From Candidatus Riflebacteria bacterium HGW-Riflebacteria-2 (GTDB lineage: Bacteria; Muiribacteriota; Ozemobacteria; Ozemobacterales; Ozemobacteraceae), in the NCBI GenBank assembly GCA_002839435.1, contig PGYA01000001.1, forward strand, positions 1 through 64,000: DNA of 64,000 nucleotides. The letters run 5' to 3'. Each line of letters starts with the position of its first letter. The first letter of the stretch is position 1. The notes under the pieces are model-generated. The model saw only the letters and a list, made by a program, of their open reading frames with translations, ran no database searches and was not told the DNA's origin. A program made the translations under genes and the position numbers. Below, one piece after another: positions 33,785-41,919 of this stretch.

Positions 33785-35908
33785 ATGAACGAATTTGCAG
33801 AGGGTAATCCGGTCGATGGCGCTGGCAGCGGGCAGAAACCGGCTCAAAATGGGACAGCAGACGTCAAAACAGTCGAAAAGATAGGTTTTTTTCAGAGTAT
33901 AAAGCTTCGGGCATGGGTCGGAATTTTTCTTCTCACCATGATTCCACTGCTTCTGCTCGGTGGTTACGCCTTCAACATCCTGGGTGAAATTGCACGTGAC
34001 ATTCTCATCGAAGGCAATATACAGGCTTTTCAGCAGGTGAAGTATGAAGTTGACCAGTATGTCAGCGGTTATGATGAGCTCACCGGATTTCTTGCCAGGG
34101 ATGTGCGACTGCAGAATCCTGACAGCCACGAAGCACGTCAGGCCCTGCAGCAGCTTGATCAGGCTTATGAATACGTTGAAAGAATAGTGTTATGCAGCGC
34201 CGACGGCACCCTGATTTCGCACTCAAAACCTGACAGTGAGGCAATTAGCGAACTGAGTGTGCCAGAGAAGCTTCTGTTTAACATGTCAGAGCATATCTTT
34301 TTTTCGCCCGAGGCTTTTCATGTAAAAGCAGCTATCCGCGATGACCCCGACTCACCACTGATCATCAGCACGGTCTCTTTTCTCAAACTCCGCAAATCAC
34401 TTGAGGGAATAACGTTTGGCACAAATTTCCGCTATTTTCTCGTTACACTGAACGGTGAAAATATCCTTGAACAACCGGATTTTCCAAGAGATCTGATCGC
34501 TGAGCTGATGGAAAAACAGTGCGGAGCATACGACCTGCTGCCAGCCCGGGCCGGTCTTTCCCCGCAGCTCGTCATCTCGCTGCCGATACTGCAGTATGGT
34601 CTGCGCATCTTTGTTTTTCAGAATGCCGGAGATGTTTACGCGGTAGCCCGTTCTATCGGCAGCAAGACCCTGAACTTTACCCTGCTTCTTTGTCTGGTCG
34701 CTTTTATACTGGCGACCTATTTCAGTCATCGTATGACCAGCCCGATCATTCAGATTGCACGCAAAGCCAACGAAATGAGCGAAGGCAATCTAACTGCCCG
34801 AGTTGCCATCAGCAGCGACGACGAAATAGGCTTTCTGGCCAGGTGCTTCAACAACATGGGTGGCCGCATTCACAAAAAGGTTTTCGAGCTCAGCGCCATG
34901 TACCGTGTTACGCAGCTGATCAACACATCGGCTACCTATCAGCAGGCACTCGATGGCTGTCTCGAGCATTTGATCGAGATTTTCCAGGCACAACGTGGCT
35001 CGATAATGCTGCTTAACGAAGACAAGACAAAACTTCGTGTCGAAAGCTTCCGGCATGCCGACAAATCGGCCAGCGAAAGCGAACGAACTCCGAAAGCTCG
35101 CATTGAACTCAAGCTCGGCGAAGGCATCGCCGGCGAAGTGGCCGAAACCGGCCAGGCTATCCTGTGCATGGACTGCAAAAGCGATGAACGCTTCAAAAAT
35201 TATGACGCGCAAAATGATCTCAAATCGCCCGAGACACTGATATCAGTGCCACTTACCGTTCATGGTAACAGCATGGGCGTCATAAACCTGACCGATCGTT
35301 CCAACAGCCGGCCTTTCAGCAACGAAGACCTCGATCTGCTGCTTGCCATAGCGAACCAGATGGCAATGTCGATTGACAATGCCAGACTACACGATCTCTC
35401 GATCAGCGACGGTCTGACAGAACTTTACATCAGGCGGTTTTTCGAGATTCGTCTTGAAGACGAAATCAAGCGCGCCCGCCGCTTCGGCTTTCCGCTGACC
35501 CTGGTTATGTTCGATGTCGATGACCTGGCAAAGGTCAACGAAGCACATGGGCGCAAGGCCGGTGATGTCGTACTGTATGAAATCGCCAGAATTCTCAAGG
35601 ATTCAGTGCGCGCAACCGATATTCCGGCGCGCTTTGGCGAAGAAGAATTCGCCGTAATTCTCGCTCACACAACTGCTGAACAGGCGTTGATATTTGCCGA
35701 ACGTCTGCGTGAACGCATCGCGGCTCAGCAGATAAAAGCCCTTTCAGCTGAAGTTCGAGTAACCGTGAGCGTCGGCATCGGCGAATACGAAACCGGCATC
35801 GAGCGGCATTACCAGCTGGTAGAACACACGCAGACAGCGCTGTCGCAAAGCAAGGAGCAGGGTAAAAACCGCACAACGACCTGCGGGAAAAAGGAGCATA
35901 AAGCATGA
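33785..35908 (+). CDS. Membrane sensor diguanylate cyclase (HAMP-GAF-GGDEF)
   Basis: A 707-residue sensor: cytoplasmic tail, helix about 40-62, periplasmic sensor about 63-295, helix about 296-315, HAMP about 316-370, GAF about 375-535 and GGDEF about 545-700. The active-site loop reads Gly618-Glu-Glu-Glu-Phe622 instead of Gly-Gly-Asp/Glu-Glu-Phe, and the phosphate-binding part has Phe-Asp-Val-Asp-Asp with Asn but Gly-Arg-x-x-Gly-Asp where Gly-His is usual. The metal-binding residues remain, so synthesis of c-di-GMP is plausible; no RxxD inhibitory site is evident before the loop. Its stop overlaps the start of a TAXI-type binding protein by 4 bases, which hints that the binding protein feeds this sensor. 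Confidence 0.88.
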   Translation: MNEFAEGNPVDGAGSGQKPAQNGTADVKTVEKIGFFQSIKLRAWVGIFLLTMIPLLLLGGYAFNILGEIARDILIEGNIQAFQQVKYEVDQYVSGYDELTGFLARDVRLQNPDSHEARQALQQLDQAYEYVERIVLCSADGTLISHSKPDSEAISELSVPEKLLFNMSEHIFFSPEAFHVKAAIRDDPDSPLIISTVSFLKLRKSLEGITFGTNFRYFLVTLNGENILEQPDFPRDLIAELMEKQCGAYDLLPARAGLSPQLVISLPILQYGLRIFVFQNAGDVYAVARSIGSKTLNFTLLLCLVAFILATYFSHRMTSPIIQIARKANEMSEGNLTARVAISSDDEIGFLARCFNNMGGRIHKKVFELSAMYRVTQLINTSATYQQALDGCLEHLIEIFQAQRGSIMLLNEDKTKLRVESFRHADKSASESERTPKARIELKLGEGIAGEVAETGQAILCMDCKSDERFKNYDAQNDLKSPETLISVPLTVHGNSMGVINLTDRSNSRPFSNEDLDLLLAIANQMAMSIDNARLHDLSISDGLTELYIRRFFEIRLEDEIKRARRFGFPLTLVMFDVDDLAKVNEAHGRKAGDVVLYEIARILKDSVRATDIPARFGEEEFAVILAHTTAEQALIFAERLRERIAAQQIKALSAEVRVTVSVGIGEYETGIERHYQLVEHTQTALSQSKEQGKNRTTTCGKKEHKA

Positions 35909-36870
35909 AAGGCATATTAAAAGCCGTTTTTCTGGTTACTGCTCTTTTTTCTATATTGTCAGAGAGCTCATTTGCAGGAGATTACAATTTAAAGCTGATT
36001 AAAAAGTTTTATTCAATAGGCACCGCCACTATCAGTGGCACCTACTATCCTACCGGCAATTCCATCGCCAGAATTCTCAGTTCGAACCTCCAGGGAGTAG
36101 TCTCCATTGCCGAGCCAACGGCTGGTTCGCTTGCCAATATCGAGTATCTGCGCCGCGGACAGATAGACCTTGCGCTTTTACAGAGTGACGTAGCCTGGCA
36201 GGCAGGCAATTCCACTTCCGACAACAGATTCAGGGAACTGCGCATAATCGCTTCGCTTTATTCAGAGGTTATACAGCTGGTAGTGCGTGATAACTCCCGT
36301 ATCATCAAGCTGAGAGATCTTAAAGGCTGCCGAATCGCAGTTGGCGATAAGGACAGCGGCAGCGCCGCCAGCATTATTCCGGTGCTGAAAGCTGCTGGCC
36401 TGGAAGAGGGCGACTACACAATAGTTTACGAACGCTTTACCCGGGCGACCGAATCACTGCTCGACGGCTATGTCGATGCCGTATATTACGCCGGCGCGGT
36501 TCCTGCCGACGGCATAAACCGTCTAATTGCCAAAACGCCAATAAGATTGATCAGCATACCAGCTGATGTTCGCCAGAAACTTCTTGCCGAAACCCCCTAT
36601 TTCACCTCAGAAAACATTCTTGCCGGTTCATACAAAGATCAGAAAAGTGATGTCACCACCATCGGCTTCAGGGCCCTTTTAGCTGGCACAGACAGGCTTT
36701 CAGCCAACGAGGTTTTCAATATTTTACAGGCAATATATGAAAGCCCCGGCGCCAACAAAGATCTTAAACTGCGCAAAAGCGATGCAACTCGCGGCATTCA
36801 GCCGACAATGCTGCACGAAGGTGCCCGCCGCTTTTTTGCGTCCCCCGGTAATACTGACACACAGAAATAG
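35905..36870 (+). CDS. TAXI family solute-binding protein
   Basis: A 321-residue periplasmic protein with a signal peptide (1-24). The fold signature is that of TAXI-type (TRAP-associated extracytoplasmic immunogenic) binding proteins: Gly-Thr-Ala-Thr-Ile-Ser-Gly-Thr-Tyr-Tyr-Pro-Thr-Gly near the start, Glu-Tyr-Leu-Arg-Arg-Gly-Gln-Ile-Asp-Leu-Ala-Leu-Leu-Gln-Ser-Asp and Leu-Lys-Gly-Cys-Arg-Ile-Ala-Val-Gly. Such proteins bind small acids for TRAP permeases. No TRAP membrane subunit is nearby; instead the gene is fused by a 4-base overlap to the sensor diguanylate cyclase, so a role as ligand receptor for signalling is more likely than transport. Ligand unknown. Confidence 0.88.
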   Translation: MKGILKAVFLVTALFSILSESSFAGDYNLKLIKKFYSIGTATISGTYYPTGNSIARILSSNLQGVVSIAEPTAGSLANIEYLRRGQIDLALLQSDVAWQAGNSTSDNRFRELRIIASLYSEVIQLVVRDNSRIIKLRDLKGCRIAVGDKDSGSAASIIPVLKAAGLEEGDYTIVYERFTRATESLLDGYVDAVYYAGAVPADGINRLIAKTPIRLISIPADVRQKLLAETPYFTSENILAGSYKDQKSDVTTIGFRALLAGTDRLSANEVFNILQAIYESPGANKDLKLRKSDATRGIQPTMLHEGARRFFASPGNTDTQK

Positions 36871-36965
36871 TAATTGTCCGGGACAGAGAACTTAGCTGGG
36901 TGAAATTTGGCAAATTGCAGATTTGTCATTATAATTTAGTAAATTCTCAATCGGGCGGTGTACGT

Positions 36966-39032
36966 ATGAGTCTTAAACGAACCAGATTCATGGCGCTGGC
37001 AATAATGTTTTTCGTTCTTTCGTTTGGTTGTCTGAACCTTTCGGCCGAAGATTCCAAATCGGCATTTGACCGTTACCAGTCACTATATAAAACGTATCAG
37101 GAAGCGGTCATGAACCAGGCTGACAAGCACAGTCTTGAACAGATGGCCGCAGATCTGCAGACCGCCAGTCGAGATTATTACCGCTCAATTGGTGTCAATG
37201 TAACTTTTGACGCTGAAAATCCGACAGAACCTTTAATTAAACTAAACGACCGCCTGGATGACCAGACCGTCACCACCGGCAGCAAAGTTCAGAAGTCAGC
37301 GTTACAGAAGCAGTATGATCAGATACTGTCAATGCTGGGCAGCCCAGACCGTGACAACAAACTGGCTGAAATCAAAAAACAGCTTGAAGATTTTCTCAAG
37401 ACCTGCACTGATGCAACTTTACAGAAAGAAGCTATTTTTCAACTTGCTGAAGTGGTTTATGAAAGCAGCGCCAGCCTTTCTAAGGCGCAAAGCGTTCTGC
37501 TCAGCTATGCAAAAGTTACCAAAAACGCCGAATTCAGACGTCAGGCGATGGCGAGAATCAAAGTTCTGAAAAAGAAGTCAGTTGTCGCCCAGAAACGTGA
37601 AGAATTCAAACAGATTCAGCAGACCACGATAAGTAAGTGGGGAAAATACAGCAAAACCTCGTGGCTGGCAATACCGGTAAAAATCTGGAGCCTGGGCGGT
37701 TATGCCGTAAACAATCTGCAACGTCGGGCAAAAGGTCGTGAACTCGATAAAGCGCTCAAGGAATATGACCTGGCCATTCTCGACACTTACCCGGCCGGCT
37801 CTGCCGATGCGCTCACACGTTCACGCCTGGTTCCACTCAACACAGTCAGACTGCTGGTTAACGGCAGAAGCAGCTTCCATTACCGCATGGAACGTGCAAA
37901 ACAGGCAACCTCGAGCATTTATTTCCAGACCCTGCTCTACCAGGACGACGAAACCGGCAACAAAATCGCTGACATTCTCATCGAACGCGCCCAGAACGGC
38001 GTAGACGTGAGACTGATTCTCGACGATTTTTTCTCTTTCAATAAGAAGGGCGGCGTAATTCAGCGGCTGCGCAATGGCGGCGTGCAGGTAATGATCAACA
38101 ACCCAATTCTAAAAAACCTGCTCAAAGCCAACTTCCGATCACACCAGAAACTTTTTATCATCGACGAGAGCATCGCGATAGTCGGCGGCATGAATACGGG
38201 CGACGAATATGCCAAGGGTGAAATTACCGAATATGGCTGGCGCGACACCGATGTTGAGCTGCAGGGACCGATTGTACGTGATGTGCTCGACCTCTTTGAG
38301 CGCAACTGGGAAGACCTGACGGTTAAAAAGTGGAACGAAACTGGAGCGCTCAGCAAGTACAAAAAGGCCAAAGAAATTCTTACCGAATTTGCTCCGCTTA
38401 AAAATGTCGATAAGCTCATTCGCGGGCCATTGCCAGTTTATTTTGAGCAGACACCGGTGTTCGAAGATGTTGACGCAAGATTCGTCACGACTTTTCCGAT
38501 CAACGAACAAGACGACAATGTGCTGGACCTCTTTGAAATCTATCTTAACCGCGCCAGAACTGAAGTAATTCTCGAAACCGGCTATTTTATTCCGACACAG
38601 CGACTGGTCGATGCAATTGCCGCTGCCTGCGCGCGTGGCGTTTCTGTTAAGATCATAACCAACTCAATCGAATCGAACAATCACCCTTATGGTGGCCTGG
38701 CCGGGCGCTCAACCTACGAACCGGTTCTACGTTCTGGCGCCCAGATATTTGAATGGCAGGGCGCGCAGACGCTGCACTCCAAAGTCAGCCTTTTTGACAA
38801 TTTTGCCGTCACCATCGGCGCCTATAACATCAATTCGCGCAGCCACAGTTGCGATTCAGAAGATGTAATCGCACTCGAAGATCATCGGGTTGCCAGAGCT
38901 TTCAGGTATGTTTTGCATAAAGACCTTGGGCGTTGTCGCGAAATCACACTTGCAGAAGCCCAGAGCTGGAACAAAGACCTGGCAGTAAAAGCCAAAATGC
39001 AATTTTTCAGCCTGTTCAAGTTCATGTTTTAA
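36966..39032 (+). CDS. Exported phospholipase D-like / cardiolipin synthase-like protein
   Basis: With ATG at 36966 the product has 688 residues and begins with a signal peptide (hydrophobic to about residue 25). An upstream GTG at 36900 would add 22 residues that spoil it. The N-terminal third (about 30-260) is helical with TPR-like character. The C-terminal part has two HKD motifs of the phospholipase D family: His-Gln-Lys-Leu-x4-Asp followed by Gly-Gly-Met-Asn-Thr-Gly, and His-Ser-Lys-Val-x3-Asp followed by Gly-Ala-Tyr-Asn-Ile-Asn-Ser-Arg. Members make cardiolipin or hydrolyse phosphodiesters through a phospho-His intermediate. Exported location plus a helical repeat domain suggest envelope lipid work. 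Ends at a terminator. Confidence 0.87.
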   Translation: MSLKRTRFMALAIMFFVLSFGCLNLSAEDSKSAFDRYQSLYKTYQEAVMNQADKHSLEQMAADLQTASRDYYRSIGVNVTFDAENPTEPLIKLNDRLDDQTVTTGSKVQKSALQKQYDQILSMLGSPDRDNKLAEIKKQLEDFLKTCTDATLQKEAIFQLAEVVYESSASLSKAQSVLLSYAKVTKNAEFRRQAMARIKVLKKKSVVAQKREEFKQIQQTTISKWGKYSKTSWLAIPVKIWSLGGYAVNNLQRRAKGRELDKALKEYDLAILDTYPAGSADALTRSRLVPLNTVRLLVNGRSSFHYRMERAKQATSSIYFQTLLYQDDETGNKIADILIERAQNGVDVRLILDDFFSFNKKGGVIQRLRNGGVQVMINNPILKNLLKANFRSHQKLFIIDESIAIVGGMNTGDEYAKGEITEYGWRDTDVELQGPIVRDVLDLFERNWEDLTVKKWNETGALSKYKKAKEILTEFAPLKNVDKLIRGPLPVYFEQTPVFEDVDARFVTTFPINEQDDNVLDLFEIYLNRARTEVILETGYFIPTQRLVDAIAAACARGVSVKIITNSIESNNHPYGGLAGRSTYEPVLRSGAQIFEWQGAQTLHSKVSLFDNFAVTIGAYNINSRSHSCDSEDVIALEDHRVARAFRYVLHKDLGRCREITLAEAQSWNKDLAVKAKMQFFSLFKFMF

Positions 39033-39048
39033 GCTTCCGGCATAATGA

Positions 39049-39085
39049 AAAGGCTGTTTCGTTAATCACGAAGCAGCCTTTTTAA
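39049..39085 (+). terminator. Terminator after the PLD-like gene
   Basis: 14-pair stem (AAAGGCTGTTTCGT with ACGAAGCAGCCTTT, one G-U pair), five-base loop, then a T-rich tail. Confidence 0.88.
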
Positions 39086-39145
39086 TTTTTCTGACGGGCT
39101 TTACATGAGAACGACAGGCAACAGGTGTTAATCACATCAAGATTC

Positions 39146-39174
39146 TTGCCGATTACTTAAGAATGATTTAAAAT
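39146..39174 (+). promoter_or_regulatory. Promoter of the GAF-PAS gene
   Basis: TTGCCG, 17-base spacer, TAAAAT, about 45 bases before the ATG at 39219 and after the previous terminator. Confidence 0.55.
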
Positions 39175-39218
39175 CCAATGTCGAATCAAAAGTAGACGAT
39201 GGGTCGCGGGAGAGCTAA

Positions 39219-40124
39219 ATGGAACTGAAAAGAAGACTGGAAAGCCTTGAAAAGATTATCGTCATGGGCGAAAAGCTTTTGACCACGTTCGATATCGAAG
39301 AACTGCTCGATGCTCTGGTCGATAATGTTTCCTTGCTGATGTCGGCCCAGGGGGCAACTCTATACCTGGTAGACCCTTTTGACCAGAGGCTGGTCTCGCA
39401 GAGCATAAAGAGTAAGGGTGTCAAGGAAATTTCAGTAGCCCTCGACCATTCTTCTATCGCAGGTTACACTGCGGTTACCCGTAAAAGCCTGAATATTAAA
39501 GATGCCTATGCCGATTTGAGCGAAATTCATCCAGACCTTAGATTCAATAGAAGTTACGACGAAATCTCCGGGGTCAAAACACGCAATATTATCAGCCACC
39601 CACTTCTGGTTCATAACGAGCTGATCGGTGTATTTCAGGTTATAAACAAAGTTTCTGGCGACTTTAACGATGACGACCAGGTCATGCTGCGCAACTTTTC
39701 GCTGATTGCCGCTATCGCGATAATGAACGCGCGACTGATGGAACAGGTCATGGAAGCTCAGGCGAGCTCATTCAACGTCATAGAAAACACGTCAGACATG
39801 GTGATAGTGCAAAATCGTAATGGCCTGGTTCTACAGATAAACCGCAGCGCCAGTGATTTTTTGCGGCAACGTGGGCGCAGCATCGACGTTTCTGGCAAGC
39901 CGTTCACCGAAGTATTCCCTGAGCTGATCAATTTTACATCGGAGATCAAAAGAGTAATCGATGGGCGTCTTGACAAGTCGGTTTCAAACGGCGTGCCGGC
40001 CTATGTAATTCTGACTGAGCGTAGTCTCAGTCAGAACATTGAAAAAGTCACTCTGATTGTCAAGAATATTGGCACCGACAACGTCGATGCTCCAGTTCCG
40101 CCGACGGACAAAACGCACGACTGA
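39219..40124 (+). CDS. GAF-PAS sensory protein without output domain
   Basis: A 301-residue cytoplasmic protein. A coiled helix leads into a GAF domain (about 20-175), with Ser-Ala-Gln-Gly-Ala-Thr-Leu-Tyr-Leu-Val and Ile-Gly-Val-Phe-Gln-Val-Ile-Asn-Lys as its core strands. A connecting helix (about 170-185) and a PAS-like domain (about 186-290) follow, beginning Val-Ile-Glu-Asn-Thr-Ser-Asp-Met-Val. No kinase, GGDEF, EAL or DNA-binding domain follows. The protein is complete, with its own promoter, so it is not a truncated fragment by obvious signs. It may act by binding another signalling protein. Ligand unknown. Confidence 0.82.
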   Translation: MELKRRLESLEKIIVMGEKLLTTFDIEELLDALVDNVSLLMSAQGATLYLVDPFDQRLVSQSIKSKGVKEISVALDHSSIAGYTAVTRKSLNIKDAYADLSEIHPDLRFNRSYDEISGVKTRNIISHPLLVHNELIGVFQVINKVSGDFNDDDQVMLRNFSLIAAIAIMNARLMEQVMEAQASSFNVIENTSDMVIVQNRNGLVLQINRSASDFLRQRGRSIDVSGKPFTEVFPELINFTSEIKRVIDGRLDKSVSNGVPAYVILTERSLSQNIEKVTLIVKNIGTDNVDAPVPPTDKTHD

Positions 40125-40153
40125 TCTTCTGTCACGACTATCAGCCGTTCTTT

Positions 40154-40951
40154 TCAGGCAGCATGCGCTGCTGCGATCATTTCAGTAATCTGTGTCGCAG
40201 AAATGCTGTTTTGCACTTTTTTCCAGAGAGAAAGAAACTCGATGTTCTTACGCACGTCAACACGCGGCACCGGAGCGATTGCGTGCAGATAAAGACCTGC
40301 ATGCGCGTTGCAGAACCCCTGCAATGACATAATAATATTCAGCTGTATGGCCTGATTTATAACGATACCGCCGGCGGGAACATCTTCTTTTGCAGCCTCG
40401 AACTGCGGTTTGATCAGGGCAATGGCGGCCCCGGCGTCTTTAATCATGGCAGAAGCCTTTGGCAGAATCTGGCGCAGGGAAATAAACGAAACATCTGTTA
40501 CTGCCAGATCAAAAGGCTCGCCTAATTCGTTGTCGGAGAGCAGCCTGAAATTAGTGCGGTCTTTTACGACAACTCTCGGATCATTTTGCAGCTTAGCGTC
40601 GAGCAGGCCATAGCCAACATCCAGAGCAACGACTTCAGCAGCGCCATTCTGTAGCAGAACATCAGTAAAGCCGCCGGTTGATGCTCCGATATCGAGACAG
40701 CGAAAGCCCGTCACCGACATGGAAAATGCGGCAAGGGCGCGTTCAAGTTTGAGGCCACCGCGCGAAACCCAGCGACAATGCCTTGATTTGTGCGCAAGAA
40801 CGGTATCGGCAGACAAACGATCGCCGGCCTTTTCCCAGACGTGATCGCCACTGCGAATTTCTCCGGCCATGATCAGGCGCCGGGCGGTTGCCAGATCAGG
40901 GGCCAGGCCCTGTGCTACCACCAGTTCGTCAACTCTGCACTTTTTTGCCAT
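40154..40951 (-). CDS. tlyA: TlyA family rRNA 2'-O-methyltransferase
   Basis: A 265-residue protein with an S4 RNA-binding domain at the N-terminus (about 1-60) and a FtsJ/RrmJ-type methyltransferase. Arg-Gly-Gly-Leu-Lys-Leu-Glu at 64-70 and the SAM loop Asp87-Ile-Gly-Ala-Ser-Thr-Gly-Gly-Phe-Thr-Asp97 are diagnostic, followed by Asp-Val-Ser-Phe-Ile-Ser-Leu and Ile-Lys-Pro-Gln-Phe-Glu. TlyA enzymes methylate ribose of 16S and/or 23S rRNA; older annotations call them hemolysin. Start ATG at 40951 has GGAG six bases upstream, better than the ATG at 40963. Convergent with the GAF-PAS gene. Confidence 0.94.
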   Translation of the reverse strand: MAKKCRVDELVVAQGLAPDLATARRLIMAGEIRSGDHVWEKAGDRLSADTVLAHKSRHCRWVSRGGLKLERALAAFSMSVTGFRCLDIGASTGGFTDVLLQNGAAEVVALDVGYGLLDAKLQNDPRVVVKDRTNFRLLSDNELGEPFDLAVTDVSFISLRQILPKASAMIKDAGAAIALIKPQFEAAKEDVPAGGIVINQAIQLNIIMSLQGFCNAHAGLYLHAIAPVPRVDVRKNIEFLSLWKKVQNSISATQITEMIAAAHAA

Positions 40952-41009
40952 AGCAGACTCCATAAATCAGCTGCTGCCGATATTACACCAAAAGCGCCGG
41001 GCAATCACG

Positions 41010-41037
41010 TTGATTTTACAGACAATGATGATAGAAT
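41010..41037 (+). promoter_or_regulatory. Candidate promoter for the zinc-ribbon membrane gene
   Basis: TTGATT, 16-base spacer, TAGAAT, ending 57 bases before the ATG at 41095, in the gap divergent to tlyA. Confidence 0.5.
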
Positions 41038-41094
41038 TAGAGCAGACAGATGCCGATAAAGATTAAAATAAGACGTCACTGACAGGAGAGAGAC

Positions 41095-41919
41095 ATGGAA
41101 GAGCTCAGGTGCAGCCAATGCTCGGCGAAGATCAGCATTCCCGACGGCTATAACCTGCCTTTTCTTAAATGCGAAAACTGCGGCGCCCACCAGAAAACGC
41201 CACAGGCCAGCAATGAGCCAACATACAGTCTGCTCGACCCGGCCGCGCGTGCGCGCAGCCAGCAACCGGTCGATCTGAGCTCACTGCCGCCACTCCCGCC
41301 TTCAGAGCCACTTCCCAAAAAGCAGAAGTGGCGCAGCATTACAGAACCAATAATAGCGTCAGCAGCAAGGAAAGAGGCTGCTGCCAAGCTCGGCCCCAAA
41401 CCGATGAAAGCGACTGCTTCTGTACTAAGCGAGCGCGCCTTTATCGAAGATGCACTTGGCAGCCATGGCATGGAAATGCTCATGCAGCTGGCGGCATCAT
41501 ATATGGCTGAGCTCAACGAAAAGACTCGGGCAAAAGCAAAGTCTAAGGCCATGCAGGCTCTTATGCGCACACGCGTTACGGCTGAACTGGCGAGCCAGGC
41601 TCTGGCATACGCTGAAAAAAGCGACGAAATAGACAGTATTCTCTGGGACAACTATCGCTCAAACATGATAAGAGGACTTGTCATCTTCGCCGTTGGTCTT
41701 GTCATTTCGGCGCTGGTATATGCTCTTGCACATCCGGGCTGGGAATTCATTCTGTTCCAGGTGCCTTTTGCGGTGGGCCTTGCCTATGCCGTCAATGCCG
41801 GCATCAACATGGCCGGCATCAAAATCCCGGCTCTGCGCAATGAGATGATCCATTACGGCTTTATTATCGTGGCAACCCTGATGATATTGGCCTATATCGC
41901 GGCGGGAATCTGGCTCTAG
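41095..41919 (+). CDS. Zinc-ribbon protein with C-terminal membrane helices
   Basis: A 274-residue protein. Cys6-x2-Cys9 and Cys26-x2-Cys29 form an N-terminal zinc ribbon, followed by a Pro/Ser-rich linker (about 35-85), a helical cytoplasmic region (about 100-185) and three hydrophobic helices at about 192-213, 215-235 and 250-273. No enzyme motif. The general plan resembles other bacterial zinc-ribbon membrane proteins of unknown role. GGAGAG lies just before the start. Its stop overlaps the end of the opposing MATE gene by four bases. Confidence 0.72.
   Translation: MEELRCSQCSAKISIPDGYNLPFLKCENCGAHQKTPQASNEPTYSLLDPAARARSQQPVDLSSLPPLPPSEPLPKKQKWRSITEPIIASAARKEAAAKLGPKPMKATASVLSERAFIEDALGSHGMEMLMQLAASYMAELNEKTRAKAKSKAMQALMRTRVTAELASQALAYAEKSDEIDSILWDNYRSNMIRGLVIFAVGLVISALVYALAHPGWEFILFQVPFAVGLAYAVNAGINMAGIKIPALRNEMIHYGFIIVATLMILAYIAAGIWL

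Noticed and set aside
33785..35908. Calling the GGDEF domain inactive because of its Gly-Glu-Glu-Glu-Phe loop
   Set aside because: The acidic metal-binding residues and nucleotide Asn are present and the loop change is conservative, so activity remains plausible and only a test can decide.
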